From positions 1-64,000 of the forward strand of contig NZ_FUKM01000046.1 in the NCBI RefSeq assembly GCF_900163645.1: a DNA stretch of 64,000 nt, written 5' to 3'. Position numbers and translations under genes: made by a program. The notes below the pieces were generated by a model, which saw only the letters and a list, made by a program, of their open reading frames with translations, searched no databases and had not been told where the DNA came from. The stretch comes from Halomonas citrativorans (GTDB lineage Bacteria > Pseudomonadota > Gammaproteobacteria > Pseudomonadales > Halomonadaceae). This document shows, piece after piece, positions 40,318 through 50,326 of this stretch. How positions within the stretch are numbered: position 1 is the stretch's first letter; each line of letters begins with the position of its first letter.

Positions 40318-40366
40318 TAAAAAGCCCGCGACTCGGTTGATATCAACCTGATAAGCGGGCTTTTTT
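40318..40366. terminator. bidirectional terminator between yhbY and greA
   Basis: AAAAAGCCCGC (from 40319) pairs with GCGGGCTTTTTT (to 40366). The intervening loop itself contains the perfect palindrome GGTTGATATCAACC. U tracts are present on both strands, serving the convergent yhbY and greA genes. Confidence 0.88.
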
Positions 40367-40414
40367 ATGGGCGCCCATTAAGCTGGGCACCCACTAGCTC
40401 TATAGACCTAGCGC

Positions 40415-40891
40415 TTAGACATATTCAACGCTTTCGATCTCATACTCAACGTCGCCACCGGGTGTTTTCACCACGGCAACGTCGCCCTCTTCTTTACCGA
40501 TCAGCGCACGTGCAATGGGGGACGTAACGGAAATACGGCCAGACTTAATATCTGCCTCATCTTCGCCCACAATGCGGTAGGTCACGCTGGCATCCGTATC
40601 CAGGTTGAGCAGAGAGACCGTGACACCAAAGATCACTTTCCCTGTATTAGGCAGCTTGGTGATATCAATCACCTGCGCTACCGAAAGCTTGCTCTCGATC
40701 TCCTGAATACGACCTTCGATAAACCCCTGTTGTTCACGGGCAGCGTGGTATTCGGCGTTCTCCTTAAGGTCGCCGTGCTCACGCGCTTCGGCAATCGATG
40801 CAATCACTCGTGGGCGCGCTTCGCCCTTAAGATGATTGAGTTCTTCGCGAAGGCTTTTTTCACCCGCAACCGTCATCGGGACCTTGTTCAT
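40415..40891 (-). CDS. greA: transcription elongation factor GreA
   Basis: GreA rescues backtracked RNA polymerase by stimulating transcript cleavage. The 158-aa protein has an N-terminal coiled coil with the acidic tip ([26 protein letters not shown]-x-x-E) and a C-terminal FKBP-like domain ending [18 protein letters not shown]. Its ATG overlaps the carB stop by four bases (ATGA), giving a coupled carA-carB-greA order. Confidence 0.96.
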   Translation of the reverse strand: MNKVPMTVAGEKSLREELNHLKGEARPRVIASIAEAREHGDLKENAEYHAAREQQGFIEGRIQEIESKLSVAQVIDITKLPNTGKVIFGVTVSLLNLDTDASVTYRIVGEDEADIKSGRISVTSPIARALIGKEEGDVAVVKTPGGDVEYEIESVEYV

Positions 40892-43800
40892 TGACTTGCT
40901 CCTGCATGCAGATCCTGAAGGCGACGCACCGTAATCTCCCTACCGTACTCAAGTGCCATACAAACGGCATTAGCGCCCGCCAAGGTGGTTGCATAGGGCA
41001 CCTTGCGCGCAAGAGCAGTACGGCGAATGACCGAAGAGTCATTAATAGCCTGACGACCCTCGGTAGTGTTCACGATGTAGGCGATTTCGTCGTTCTTAAG
41101 CAGATCGACGATATGGGGACGACCTTCATAGACTTTATTGACGTGCTCGACCGCAAGCCCAGCGGCTTCCAGTGCTTCGGCTGTGCCGCGTGTCGCGCAT
41201 AGTGTGAAGCCTAATGTTAGCAGAGAACGAGCGACTTCGATAATCCCCGCCTTATCCGGCTCACGCACGGAAAGGAACGCCTTGCGATCACCCTCAAGCG
41301 CCGGAATCGCTTCGCCCGCGCCCAGCTGCGCCTTAAAGAACGCTTCTGCAAAGGTCTCGCCTGAACCCATCACTTCACCGGTAGACTTCATCTCCGGCGA
41401 CAGAATCGGATCAACACCCTGGAACTTGTTGAACGGGAAAACCGCCTCTTTCACGCTATAGAAGTGCGGAATGATTTCGCGCTCAAAGCCCTGCTCGGCA
41501 AGTGTCGTGCCCGCCATGCAGCGTGCCGCAATCTGGGCAAGCGAAATACCAATGCATTTGGATACAAACGGCACGGTACGTGAAGCACGTGGGTTAACTT
41601 CAATCACGTAGATCTCGCCATCCTGCCAGGCAAGCTGCACGTTCATTAAGCCCTTTACGCCAAGCTCCACGGCCATCTGCTTGACCTGCTCGCGCATCTC
41701 ATCCTGCACATCGGCGGGCAGCGAGTAAGGCGGCAGCGCACAGGCGGAGTCACCGGAGTGAACGCCCGCTTGCTCTACGTGCTGCATGATGCCGCCAATC
41801 ACTACCTGCTGACCGTCTGAAACCGCATCAATGTCGATCTCAATGGCAGCACTCAGGAAGTGATCGAGCAGCACCGGCGAGTCGTTGGAGACTTTGACCG
41901 CATTGGTCATGTAGTTCTCAAGCTCAGAAGCGTCGTAGACGATCTCCATTGCCCGACCACCCAACACGTAACTAGGACGCACCACCAGCGGGTAACCAAT
42001 GGTTTCCGCCTTGACGAAGGCTTCTTCAAAGCTGCGCGCGGTGGCGTTAAGCGGCTGCTTCAGGCCGAGCTTTTCGATCATCACCTGGAAGCGCTCGCGG
42101 TCTTCGGCGCGGTCGATGGCATCCGGCGTGGTGCCGATAATCGGCACACCAGCCGCTTCCAGCTCACGAGCCAGTTTCAGCGGCGTTTGGCCACCGAACT
42201 GGACGATCACGCCGACCGGCTTCTCTTTGTCGGCAATTTCAAGCACGTCTTCAAGCGTTACCGGCTCGAAGTAGAGACGATCAGAGGTATCGTAATCGGT
42301 CGACACGGTTTCCGGGTTGCAGTTGACCATGATGGTTTCATAGCCGTCATCGCGCATGGCGAACGCAGCGTGAACACAGCAGTAGTCAAACTCGATGCCT
42401 TGACCAATACGGTTCGGCCCGCCACCCAGCACCATGATCTTCTGGCGATCAGATACGTCCGCTTCACACTCCTCTTCATACGTGGAGTACATGTAGGCGG
42501 TATCAGAAGCGAACTCGGCGGCGCAAGTATCCACGCGCTTGTAGACCGGACGAATACCGGCGGCCTGACGCGTTTGGCGGAACTCTTTTTCGCTCACGCC
42601 CAACAGCTTGGCCAGGCGCGCATCGCCAAAGCCTTTGCGCTTGAGCTGATAGAGTTCGCGCGCAGAGAAATCGCTTAGCGAGCGCTTGGCAACGGCGGCT
42701 TCCGTCAGCACCAGGTCTTCCATCTGGGCCAGGAACCAGGGGTCGATATTAGTCAGCGCGAAGACGTCATCCACGCTCATGCCCGAACGCATGGCATCGG
42801 CAACATAGAAGATACGCTCAGCGCCTGCCGCCTGAAGCTCACCCTTGATCAGGGCCATATTTTCCGGGTTGAAGTCGGTAATAATCGGGTCGAGGCCGTC
42901 GTTACCGGTTTCCGTGCCGCGCAGTGCTTTTTGCAGCGACTCCTGGAAGGTACGGCCAATGGCCATGACCTCGCCCACCGATTTCATCTGAGTCGTCAGG
43001 CGATCATTGGCCTGCGGAAACTTCTCAAACGTGAAGCGCGGGATCTTGGTGACCACGTAGTCGATAGACGGCTCGAACGACGCTGGCGTGCGCCCACCGG
43101 TAATATCGTTTTGCAGCTCATCCAGGGTGTAACCAATCGCCAGCTTGGCGGCGATTTTGGCAATCGGGAAGCCGGTTGCCTTGGACGCCAGTGCAGAAGA
43201 GCGTGACACCCGCGGGTTCATCTCGATCACGACCAGGCGGCCGGTTTTCGGGTCCATACCGAACTGCACGTTGGAGCCACCGGTTTCCACACCAATCTCG
43301 CGCAGCACCGCAAGGCTTGCGTCGCGCATGATCTGGTACTCTTTGTCCGTCAGCGTTTGTGCCGGCGCGACAGTAATCGAGTCGCCGGTATGCACACCCA
43401 TCGGGTCAAAGTTTTCAATCGCACAGACAATGATGCAGTTATCATTTTTGTCGCGTACAACCTCCATCTCGTACTCTTTCCACCCCAGCAGCGACTCATC
43501 AATCAGCAGCTCGTGGTTATTGGAAAGCTCGAAACCACGCGTACAAATCTCTTCAAACTCTTCCTTGTTGTATGCCACGCCGCCACCGGAACCGCCCATG
43601 GTGTAGGAAGGCCGAATAATGGTCGGAAAGCCAAGCTCGGCTTGAATTTCCCAGGCCTCACTCATGGTGTGCGCGACTTTCGCTTTCGGGCACTCAAGGC
43701 CAATACGCTTCATGGCCTGGTCAAACAGGTCACGGTCTTCGGCCATGTTGATGGCGTCGGCGTTGGCACCGATCATCTCCACGCCGTGCTTTTCCAACAC

Positions 43801-44118
43801 GCCATGTTTTTCCAGATCCAGTGCACAGTTAAGCGCGGTCTGACCACCCATGGTGGGCAGAATGGCATCGGGCTTTTCAGCTTCGATGATCTTCTCAACG
43901 GCCTGCCAGGTAATCGGCTCGATGTAGGTAGCATCCGCCATGGCCGGGTCGGTCATGATGGTGGCCGGGTTGGAGTTCACCAAAATAACCCGGAACCCCT
44001 CCTCGCGCAGCGCCTTACACGCCTGGGCGCCGGAGTAGTCGAATTCGCAGGCCTGACCGATAACAATCGGGCCAGCGCCAATGATCAAAATACTGTTTAA
44101 GTCGGTACGCTTAGGCAT
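40888..44118 (-). CDS. carB: carbamoyl-phosphate synthase large subunit
   Basis: CarB makes carbamoyl phosphate for arginine and pyrimidine synthesis from the ammonia delivered by CarA. The 1076-aa protein has two homologous ATP-grasp halves. The first begins [22 protein letters not shown] and the second has [19 protein letters not shown] (about 555). [10 protein letters not shown] and [20 protein letters not shown] versus [18 protein letters not shown] mark the paired ATP sites. A C-terminal MGS-like allosteric domain follows (about 940-1076). Confidence 0.98.
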   Translation of the reverse strand: MPKRTDLNSILIIGAGPIVIGQACEFDYSGAQACKALREEGFRVILVNSNPATIMTDPAMADATYIEPITWQAVEKIIEAEKPDAILPTMGGQTALNCALDLEKHGVLEKHGVEMIGANADAINMAEDRDLFDQAMKRIGLECPKAKVAHTMSEAWEIQAELGFPTIIRPSYTMGGSGGGVAYNKEEFEEICTRGFELSNNHELLIDESLLGWKEYEMEVVRDKNDNCIIVCAIENFDPMGVHTGDSITVAPAQTLTDKEYQIMRDASLAVLREIGVETGGSNVQFGMDPKTGRLVVIEMNPRVSRSSALASKATGFPIAKIAAKLAIGYTLDELQNDITGGRTPASFEPSIDYVVTKIPRFTFEKFPQANDRLTTQMKSVGEVMAIGRTFQESLQKALRGTETGNDGLDPIITDFNPENMALIKGELQAAGAERIFYVADAMRSGMSVDDVFALTNIDPWFLAQMEDLVLTEAAVAKRSLSDFSARELYQLKRKGFGDARLAKLLGVSEKEFRQTRQAAGIRPVYKRVDTCAAEFASDTAYMYSTYEEECEADVSDRQKIMVLGGGPNRIGQGIEFDYCCVHAAFAMRDDGYETIMVNCNPETVSTDYDTSDRLYFEPVTLEDVLEIADKEKPVGVIVQFGGQTPLKLARELEAAGVPIIGTTPDAIDRAEDRERFQVMIEKLGLKQPLNATARSFEEAFVKAETIGYPLVVRPSYVLGGRAMEIVYDASELENYMTNAVKVSNDSPVLLDHFLSAAIEIDIDAVSDGQQVVIGGIMQHVEQAGVHSGDSACALPPYSLPADVQDEMREQVKQMAVELGVKGLMNVQLAWQDGEIYVIEVNPRASRTVPFVSKCIGISLAQIAARCMAGTTLAEQGFEREIIPHFYSVKEAVFPFNKFQGVDPILSPEMKSTGEVMGSGETFAEAFFKAQLGAGEAIPALEGDRKAFLSVREPDKAGIIEVARSLLTLGFTLCATRGTAEALEAAGLAVEHVNKVYEGRPHIVDLLKNDEIAYIVNTTEGRQAINDSSVIRRTALARKVPYATTLAGANAVCMALEYGREITVRRLQDLHAGASQ

Positions 44119-44187
44119 AACGGTTCCCGCAAAAAATGGTGACGAAGAGCGACAAAAGCGGCATACAGTGATGAAGCAAAGCCTGTG

Positions 44188-45348
44188 CTAGCGACGTGCC
44201 TGCATCATCGTGATGAAGCGATCAAACAGCGGCGCTACATCACGCGGGCCAGGGCTGGCTTCCGGGTGACCCTGAAAACTAAATGCGGGTCGGTCGGTGC
44301 GCTCAATACCCTGCAGTGTGCCGTCGAACAGCGAACGATGGGTGGCGCGCAAATTAGCCGGAAGACTCGTTTCATCGGCGGCAAAACCATGGTTCTGGCT
44401 GGTAATCATCACAGCGCCCGTGTCCAAATCCTGAACCGGGTGGTTAGCACCGTGGTGGCCATGATTCATTTTGACGGTTTTGGCACCCGAGGCGAGCGCG
44501 AGCAACTGGTGGCCCAGGCAAATACCGAACACCGGCGTGTCCGTTTCGAGTACGTCCTGAATGGCTTTGATGGCGTAATCGCAGGGTTCGGGGTCACCTG
44601 GGCCGTTGGCCAGGAAAACACCGTCCGGATTCATCGCCAGCACGTCAGCAGCACTCGTTTGCGCTGGCACCACCGTCAGGCGGCAGCCGCGGGCAGCCAG
44701 CATGCGCAGAATGTTGAATTTCACGCCGTAATCAAACGCCACAACATGGTAAGGGCGCTCGCCTTTCGTTGCATCAGCATAGCCTTCGCCCAGCGTCCAC
44801 TCACCTTCTGTCCACTCATAAGCCTCTTTACAGGAGACTTCTTTGGCCAGGTCCATACCTTTCAAACCAGGAAAGGCCTTGGCGGCCGCCAAAGCGCGCT
44901 CAACGGCATCATCACCTTGTGCGTCTTCGCCTGCCAAAATCGCACCGTTCTGGGCACCTTTATCGCGCAAAATACGCGTCAGGCGGCGGGTATCAACATC
45001 AGCGATACCCACAACGTTTTGGCTTGCCAGATAGTCAGACAGCGTTTGCTCAGAGCGGAAACTGCTGGCCATCAGGGGTAAATCGCGGATTACCAAACCG
45101 GCGGCGGCAATGGAAGCTGACTCAATGTCTTCAGCGTTAATGCCGGTATTGCCGATATGGGGGTAAGTGAGCGTTACGATCTGGCGGGTATAGGAGGGGT
45201 CAGTCAGGATTTCTTGATAGCCGGTCATGGCTGTATTGAACACTACCTCACCGCTTGTTAATCCGTCCGCGCCAATGGCGATTCCATGAAACACGCTGCC
45301 GTCTTCCAGGGCCAAAATCGCAGGTTTGCTAAATGCGGGGTTATTCAA
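44188..45348 (-). CDS. carA: carbamoyl-phosphate synthase small subunit
   Basis: CarA is the glutaminase subunit. The 386-aa protein has the N-terminal domain [17 protein letters not shown] and [21 protein letters not shown]. The class I glutamine amidotransferase domain has the nucleophile Cys in [15 protein letters not shown] and the His/Glu pair in [13 protein letters not shown]. The start is TTG 45348, eight bases after GGAGG; no ATG is available nearby. A short upstream reading frame ends over this start, and two alternative hairpins overlap the ribosome-binding site. carB follows after 69 bases. Confidence 0.95.
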   Translation of the reverse strand: MNNPAFSKPAILALEDGSVFHGIAIGADGLTSGEVVFNTAMTGYQEILTDPSYTRQIVTLTYPHIGNTGINAEDIESASIAAAGLVIRDLPLMASSFRSEQTLSDYLASQNVVGIADVDTRRLTRILRDKGAQNGAILAGEDAQGDDAVERALAAAKAFPGLKGMDLAKEVSCKEAYEWTEGEWTLGEGYADATKGERPYHVVAFDYGVKFNILRMLAARGCRLTVVPAQTSAADVLAMNPDGVFLANGPGDPEPCDYAIKAIQDVLETDTPVFGICLGHQLLALASGAKTVKMNHGHHGANHPVQDLDTGAVMITSQNHGFAADETSLPANLRATHRSLFDGTLQGIERTDRPAFSFQGHPEASPGPRDVAPLFDRFITMMQARR

Positions 45349-45413
45349 GTCAAGGTCCTCCCATGCTGGTGGGAGCCTGTGGGCGCAGGCTCAGCGATAC
45401 TGGCTGAAAGCAT
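45345..45413 (-). promoter_or_regulatory. carA translation-control region with 22-codon leader reading frame (candidate)
   Basis: An ATG at 45413 opens a 22-codon frame ([20 protein letters not shown] plus LT). Its TGA overlaps the carA TTG start (TTGA, 45348-45345). Two hairpins compete. GAGCCTG/CAGGCTC (45373-45379 with 45386-45392) leaves the Shine-Dalgarno free. CTCCCA/TGGGAG (45358-45363 with 45370-45375) buries GGGAGG. This suggests coupling or leader control of carA translation. The peptide has no run of arginine or other diagnostic codons, so the mechanism is speculative. Confidence 0.4.
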
Positions 45414-45528
45414 CCGCAGGATGCCCTCACCAGAATCGAGATTAATGTTTGAAGTCTGGTTTTTTTAAACCCGGTGTTGAAACCCAGCTACCAAAACTTC
45501 AGTATCAAATGCTTAAAACTCGGGTCGT

Positions 45529-45577
45529 AAAAAAGCGGGACGAAGCCGATAAAGAAAAAATCGGTTTCATCCCGCTT
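45529..45577 (-). terminator. terminator 181 bases upstream of carA
   Basis: An 18-bp stem with two G.U pairs (45533-45550 with 45560-45577) and a 9-base A-rich loop is followed on the minus strand by six T. It is a strong intrinsic terminator. dapB already has its own terminator at 45774-45812, so this one closes another transcript: either an attenuated carAB leader or a small RNA starting in 45578-45774. Confidence 0.8.
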
Positions 45578-45773
45578 GTTGTTCTGAGCATCTCAGGCCT
45601 GTGATGCTGGGTCTATATGCCAAAGGCAATACAGACAGTGTAACTAATCTCGCTGTAGCGAACCTGAGTAGGCAGTGGGCTGACCAACGCAACAAGCGCG
45701 CCGTCTGTTTCTCATGGGCCACCCGGCCAAAATTTATGGAATGTTACAGCATTTTTTGGCCCTTGACTACCTA

Positions 45774-45812
45774 TAAAAACCCGCGACGTGTGGTGCGCTT
45801 ATAAAGCGGGTT
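45774..45812 (-). terminator. terminator after dapB
   Basis: AACCCGC (45778-45784) and GCGGGTT (45806-45812) form a stem with a 21-base loop that can pair further. On the minus strand TTTTTATAG follows. It lies 24 bases after the dapB stop. The sequence between it and 45577 contains no supported gene. Confidence 0.7.
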
Positions 45813-45835
45813 AAGTATCGATGAAATGCTTCTCA

Positions 45836-46660
<825 letters not shown>

Positions 46661-46764
46661 TCAATTACGTCGAATCAAGCTGAATAGTAACCAGGCGGCG
46701 ATTATAACAGACGCTTCAAGCAGTGCTGTGCTTGTGTTTCAGGCGGCCTGATTTTTCTGCCACT

Positions 46765-46824
46765 GGTTTTCAAACGCTGGCTTCTAAAAGCATGTCTTCT
46801 AAAGCCATGTCTTCCAAAACCGTT
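46765..46824. repeat. 15-bp tandem repeat between dapB and the DUF2218 gene
   Basis: Four consecutive 15-base units are present: GGTTTTCAAACGCTG, GCTTCTAAAAGCATG, TCTTCTAAAGCCATG and TCTTCCAAAACCGTT. The last unit touches the DUF2218 stop codon. The array lies 126-185 bases upstream of dapB. Confidence 0.75.
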
Positions 46825-47107
46825 AATTCTGCCAAACGACAATCAGCTCCTCGTCTTTCGCCATGCGCACAAGGTGATTTTCCACCACGCCTTCCAACTG
46901 ATCCAGATGCTCCTCTTCCAGGGCTTCGATAGACACCAGCAACTTGTCAGCTTCTGCGTGCAACAAGCAGGTGCCTTTGTCAGGAAATACAATCCTGCCC
47001 TCCTGCTGGCTGTGCTCAACCTCCAACTTATGCGCCCAGTGCTTGCAAAGCCGGTTAATGATGCGCTCGCCTGATGCAGTCGCAATTTCAGCACGTGATA
47101 AAGGCAT
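46823..47107 (-). CDS. DUF2218 domain protein
   Basis: A 94-aa cytoplasmic protein of the DUF2218 family, of unknown function. The sequence has RIINRLCKHWAHKLEV (a conserved K-H-W-x-H-K-like core), EGRIVFPDKGTCLLHAEADKLLVSIEA, and LEGVVENHLVRMAKDEELIVVW. Members are often found beside siderophore uptake genes. This one is divergent from such a transporter with Fur-like sequence between. ATG 47107 follows GGAG with good spacing; a GTG four codons earlier is possible. Confidence 0.8.
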   Translation of the reverse strand: MPLSRAEIATASGERIINRLCKHWAHKLEVEHSQQEGRIVFPDKGTCLLHAEADKLLVSIEALEEEHLDQLEGVVENHLVRMAKDEELIVVWQN

Positions 47108-47265
47108 AGAATTCTCCACTGGATAAAGGGTGTTACCTCTAGCTTATGGGTAACTGGGATAGCCGCCAAACAGTTAAATGCCTTGATAGCGCAACAGCGT
47201 GTTCAGCATCGTCTGAAAAATGTTCTCACCGTAACAGATGTCATCTCGACAGCTACATCGGATTC

Positions 47266-47303
47266 CATGATAATGCCCCACTATGAGAATGCGAATTATA
47301 CCC
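47266..47303. promoter_or_regulatory. candidate Fur-binding region
   Basis: GATAAT occurs at 47269-47274. GAGAAT and GCGAAT lie head to tail at 47285-47296, followed by TATACC. These resemble the GATAAT hexamers that make up Fur boxes, though not a full 19-bp palindrome. The position between a DUF2218 gene and a siderophore importer, with fur in the same window, makes iron control likely. The remaining gap bases (47108-47265, 47304-47395) show no gene. Confidence 0.45.
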
Positions 47304-47395
47304 AAAAACTTCATATTCGATGCTTTTCATGCGCTGACACCAGTTCCAGCCTGGCACACTGACAACCGACCCACCCACAAGTGATCAATACGCTT

Positions 47396-48523
47396 ATGAC
47401 GTCCTCTCTTTTAAAAACGCTGATAGGTATGGCAGCGGTTGTGAGCTGCACTACGGCAGCGGCAGACTCTGTTACCGTTACCGATGTTACTGGCCGCGAA
47501 GTCACGCTGGAGGCGCCCGCTGAGCGTGTTATCCTGGGTGAGGGTCGCCAGATCTACTTGCTCGGCCTACTGGAGCCAGAGGACCCGTTTGCGCATATCG
47601 TCGGCTGGCGCGAAGATTTTTTCCAAGCAGACCCTGATAACTACGCCCGCTACGCGGAACGCTTTCCTGAAATTGAAGCCCTGCCGACGTTTGGCGGCTT
47701 TAAAGACGGCACCTTCGACGTTGAGCAGGCCGCCTCGCTTACCCCTGACGTGGTCTTTATGAACCTTGAGGCCAAAGCGGCCACCGAAGATGCTGCCTAT
47801 GATGACAAGCTTGCTCAACTGGGCATTCCGATCATCTACGTCGATTTTCGTGAAGACCCCATCGAGCACACCATTCCCTCCATGCGCATCATGGGCCAGG
47901 TCATGAACGACGAAGCGGCGGCTGAGGAGTTTATCGACTTCGCTGAGGCGCAGCTGGCGCGGGTGACCGATGTCATTAACGAAGCGAACCCCGAGCGCCC
48001 CAGCGTCTTTATCGACCGCGCGGGCGGCTACTCGGATGAGTGCTGCATGAGCTTTGGCCCCGGTAACTTTGGCGAGTACGTGACACTGGCAGGCGGCATC
48101 AATATTGCCGACGGCATCATTCCCGGCAGTTTCGGCACGCTGAATCCTGAGCAGATCATTGCTGCAAACCCTGATCACGTTGTAGTGACCGGCGGTAATT
48201 GGGACGCCTACGTACCCGGCGGCGCCTGGGTAGGCGTAGGACCCGGCTCTGATATGCAAGCCGCTCACGCCAAGCTTGAAGCGCTGACCTCGCGTACCGC
48301 CATGACCGGCATCCAGGCAGTGGAAGATGGAAACTTCCACGCCATTTGGCACCAGTTCTACAACAGCCCCTACTACTTCGTGGCCATTCAGCAGCTCGCC
48401 AAATGGCTGCACCCATCACTGTTTGAAGATTTAGACCCTGAAGCCACCATGCAGGAGCTTCACGACCGCTTCTTGCCTATTAATTACGAGCCGGGTTACT
48501 GGGTATCGCTCCATGACGACTGA
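47396..48523 (+). CDS. iron-siderophore ABC transporter substrate-binding protein (FecB-like)
   Basis: A 375-aa periplasmic binding protein with a Sec signal peptide (MTSSLLKTLIGMAAVVSCTTAAA). The class III binding fold is typical of siderophore, heme or cobalamin receptors. It has VTVTDVTGREVTLEAPAERVI at the mature N-terminus, the linking long helix in the middle, and LAGGINIADG and GTLNPEQIIAANPDHVVVTGG in the second lobe. No lipobox is seen. An in-frame GTG at 47381 is an alternative start; neither has a strong ribosome-binding site. It overlaps the permease gene by 11 bases. The ligand is unknown. Confidence 0.87.
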   Translation: MTSSLLKTLIGMAAVVSCTTAAADSVTVTDVTGREVTLEAPAERVILGEGRQIYLLGLLEPEDPFAHIVGWREDFFQADPDNYARYAERFPEIEALPTFGGFKDGTFDVEQAASLTPDVVFMNLEAKAATEDAAYDDKLAQLGIPIIYVDFREDPIEHTIPSMRIMGQVMNDEAAAEEFIDFAEAQLARVTDVINEANPERPSVFIDRAGGYSDECCMSFGPGNFGEYVTLAGGINIADGIIPGSFGTLNPEQIIAANPDHVVVTGGNWDAYVPGGAWVGVGPGSDMQAAHAKLEALTSRTAMTGIQAVEDGNFHAIWHQFYNSPYYFVAIQQLAKWLHPSLFEDLDPEATMQELHDRFLPINYEPGYWVSLHDD

Positions 48524-49583
48524 GACCATCGCCCCCGACAGCTACTCACAGGGGCGCGCCTTCTACCGCACTCAGGTATTCCGCCGCCAGATGATTCTTC
48601 TGGCGCTGGTGGTGGCGCTGTTGTTTAGTCTCTGCGTTGATTTGGCACTGGGGCCAGCCCGCTACAGCCTGGGCGAAGTGGTCGCCGCTCTGCTGACCCC
48701 CCAAAGCGTCAGCCAGCAGGCACGTGTCATTCTCTGGGAAATCCGCATGCCGGTGGCGCTAATGGCCCTAGTGGTGGGCGCCAGCCTTTCAGTAGCGGGC
48801 GCGCAGATGCAGACCATTCTAAGCAACCCGCTGGCCAGCCCCTTTACGCTGGGCATTTCCGCCGGAGCAAGCTTTGGCGCTGCCCTTGGGCTAGCCTTCG
48901 GCGTGGCGATTGTACCCGCCGCCATTGAGTTCGTGGTGCCGCTCAACGCCTTTATCATGGCCATGTTCACCGCATTTCTCATCCACGCGCTGAGCCTTAA
49001 ACGCGGCGTTACGGTGGAAACCATCGTACTGCTCGGCATTGCCATGGTGTTTATCTTCAACTCACTAATGGCGCTGATCCAGTTTTTTGCAAGCCAGGAA
49101 GCCGTCTCGGCAGTGGTGTTCTGGACCATGGGCAGCTTAACCAAAGCGACATGGCCCAAATTCTGGATTGCGCTAGGCATTCTTGCCGCCGTTATGCCGC
49201 TGCTTGCCCGCCACGGCTGGGCGCTTACCGCCATGCGTCTGGGCGATGCCAAGGCCGAAAGCATGGGCGTTAACCCGCGTGCGCTGCGTCTGGAAGTGCT
49301 GGTGCTGGTATCGCTGCTTGCCGCAGTGGCCGTGGCATTTGTGGGCACTATCGGGTTTATCGGCTTGGTGGGGCCACATATTGCACGCATCCTGCTGGGT
49401 GAAGATCAACGCTTCTTCCTGCCGGGTTCAGCACTTTGCGGTGCGCTGATTCTTTCGGTGGGCTCGGTGATCTCCAAGATCATTATTCCAGGCACGATTA
49501 TTCCCATCGGTATTATTACATCGCTGGTGGGCATTCCCTTCTTCCTGTTTCTGGTGCTCAACCACAAGAAGGCTTCATGGTAA
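48513..49583 (+). CDS. FecCD-family ABC transporter permease
   Basis: A 356-aa inner-membrane permease with about ten helices of the BtuC/FecCD type. It has RLPVALMALVVGASLSVAGAQ-like sequence (IRMPVALMALVVGASL), the motif MQTILSNPLASPFTLGISAGASFGAA and GSLTKATWPKFWI. The ATPase-contacting region is VAFVGTIGFIGLVGPHIARILLG. It overlaps the binding-protein gene by 11 bases and the ATPase gene by 7, indicating a tightly coupled operon. It would import an iron chelate from the periplasm. Confidence 0.92.
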   Translation: MTTETIAPDSYSQGRAFYRTQVFRRQMILLALVVALLFSLCVDLALGPARYSLGEVVAALLTPQSVSQQARVILWEIRMPVALMALVVGASLSVAGAQMQTILSNPLASPFTLGISAGASFGAALGLAFGVAIVPAAIEFVVPLNAFIMAMFTAFLIHALSLKRGVTVETIVLLGIAMVFIFNSLMALIQFFASQEAVSAVVFWTMGSLTKATWPKFWIALGILAAVMPLLARHGWALTAMRLGDAKAESMGVNPRALRLEVLVLVSLLAAVAVAFVGTIGFIGLVGPHIARILLGEDQRFFLPGSALCGALILSVGSVISKIIIPGTIIPIGIITSLVGIPFFLFLVLNHKKASW

Positions 49584-50326
49584 CCCTACAGCTAACCCGT
49601 GTTTCGGCCCGTTACGGACGCCGCTCTATTCTGGAAGATATCACGACACCCTGCTTTCAAGGCGGTCAAGTGGTCGCCCTGCTAGGGCCTAACGCTGCCG
49701 GGAAATCGACGCTTTTCAGGCGTATTCTAGGCTTGCTGAAAGGCGAAGGTGACGTCGCTATACGCCATACGAGCGCCGAGCGCCCGGTGGCCTATATGCC
49801 TCAGGACACGGGCGCCAAAGCGGTGTTGACGGTTTATGAGTCGGTGCTGCTCGCACGCATGCAAGGGCGCAGCCTGAAAGTGCAGCCAGAGGATCTGGCT
49901 CAGGTGGACCGGGCACTTGAAGAGCTTAATATTACGGCACTTGGCGAGCGTGACATTGGCGATTTAAGCGGCGGCCAACGCCAGTTGGTCAGCGCGGCGC
50001 AGGCACTGGTACAAGAGCCCGAGATTCTGATGCTGGATGAACCTACTTCGGCGCTGGACCTTAACCGCCAGATCAACCTGCTAACGGTCTTACGCCGCTT
50101 GGCAGATGAACGCCAAATGCTGATTCTGGTGGCGCTTCACGACCTGGGCCATGCGCTGCGCTTTACCGATGCTTCCATGGTGCTTGAAAACGGTCGCCTG
50201 ATCGCATGCGGCCCCACAGAAGAGGTCATTACTCCTGAGCTTTTGCGCCAGGTGTACAAGGTGGCGGCACGTATCGAGCCGTGCTCGAAAGGCCGCCCCC
50301 AGCTTATCGTCGAAGAAGCTGTCTAA
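49577..50326 (+). CDS. iron-siderophore ABC transporter ATP-binding protein (FecE-like)
   Basis: A 249-aa ABC ATPase. Its Walker A is GPNAAGKST (Ala where the usual GPNGAGKST has Gly). The Q-loop is PVAYMPQD, the signature LSGGQRQLV, the Walker B ILMLDEP and the switch His in VALHDLGHA. AAGAAGG precedes ATG 49577, which overlaps the permease stop. It supplies energy for the FecB/FecCD-like importer. The last 23 bases overlap the EamA gene on the other strand. Confidence 0.92.
   Translation: MVTLQLTRVSARYGRRSILEDITTPCFQGGQVVALLGPNAAGKSTLFRRILGLLKGEGDVAIRHTSAERPVAYMPQDTGAKAVLTVYESVLLARMQGRSLKVQPEDLAQVDRALEELNITALGERDIGDLSGGQRQLVSAAQALVQEPEILMLDEPTSALDLNRQINLLTVLRRLADERQMLILVALHDLGHALRFTDASMVLENGRLIACGPTEEVITPELLRQVYKVAARIEPCSKGRPQLIVEEAV

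Noticed and set aside
41860..45081. Several long plus-strand frames (41860-42678, 43357-44100, 44185-45081) opposite carA and carB
   Set aside because: All lie opposite strongly conserved enzyme genes and show shadow-type low-complexity sequence without family motifs.
45601..45804. Plus-strand frame of 67 codons between carA and dapB
   Set aside because: No ribosome-binding site or family resemblance, and it runs through the dapB terminator hairpin.
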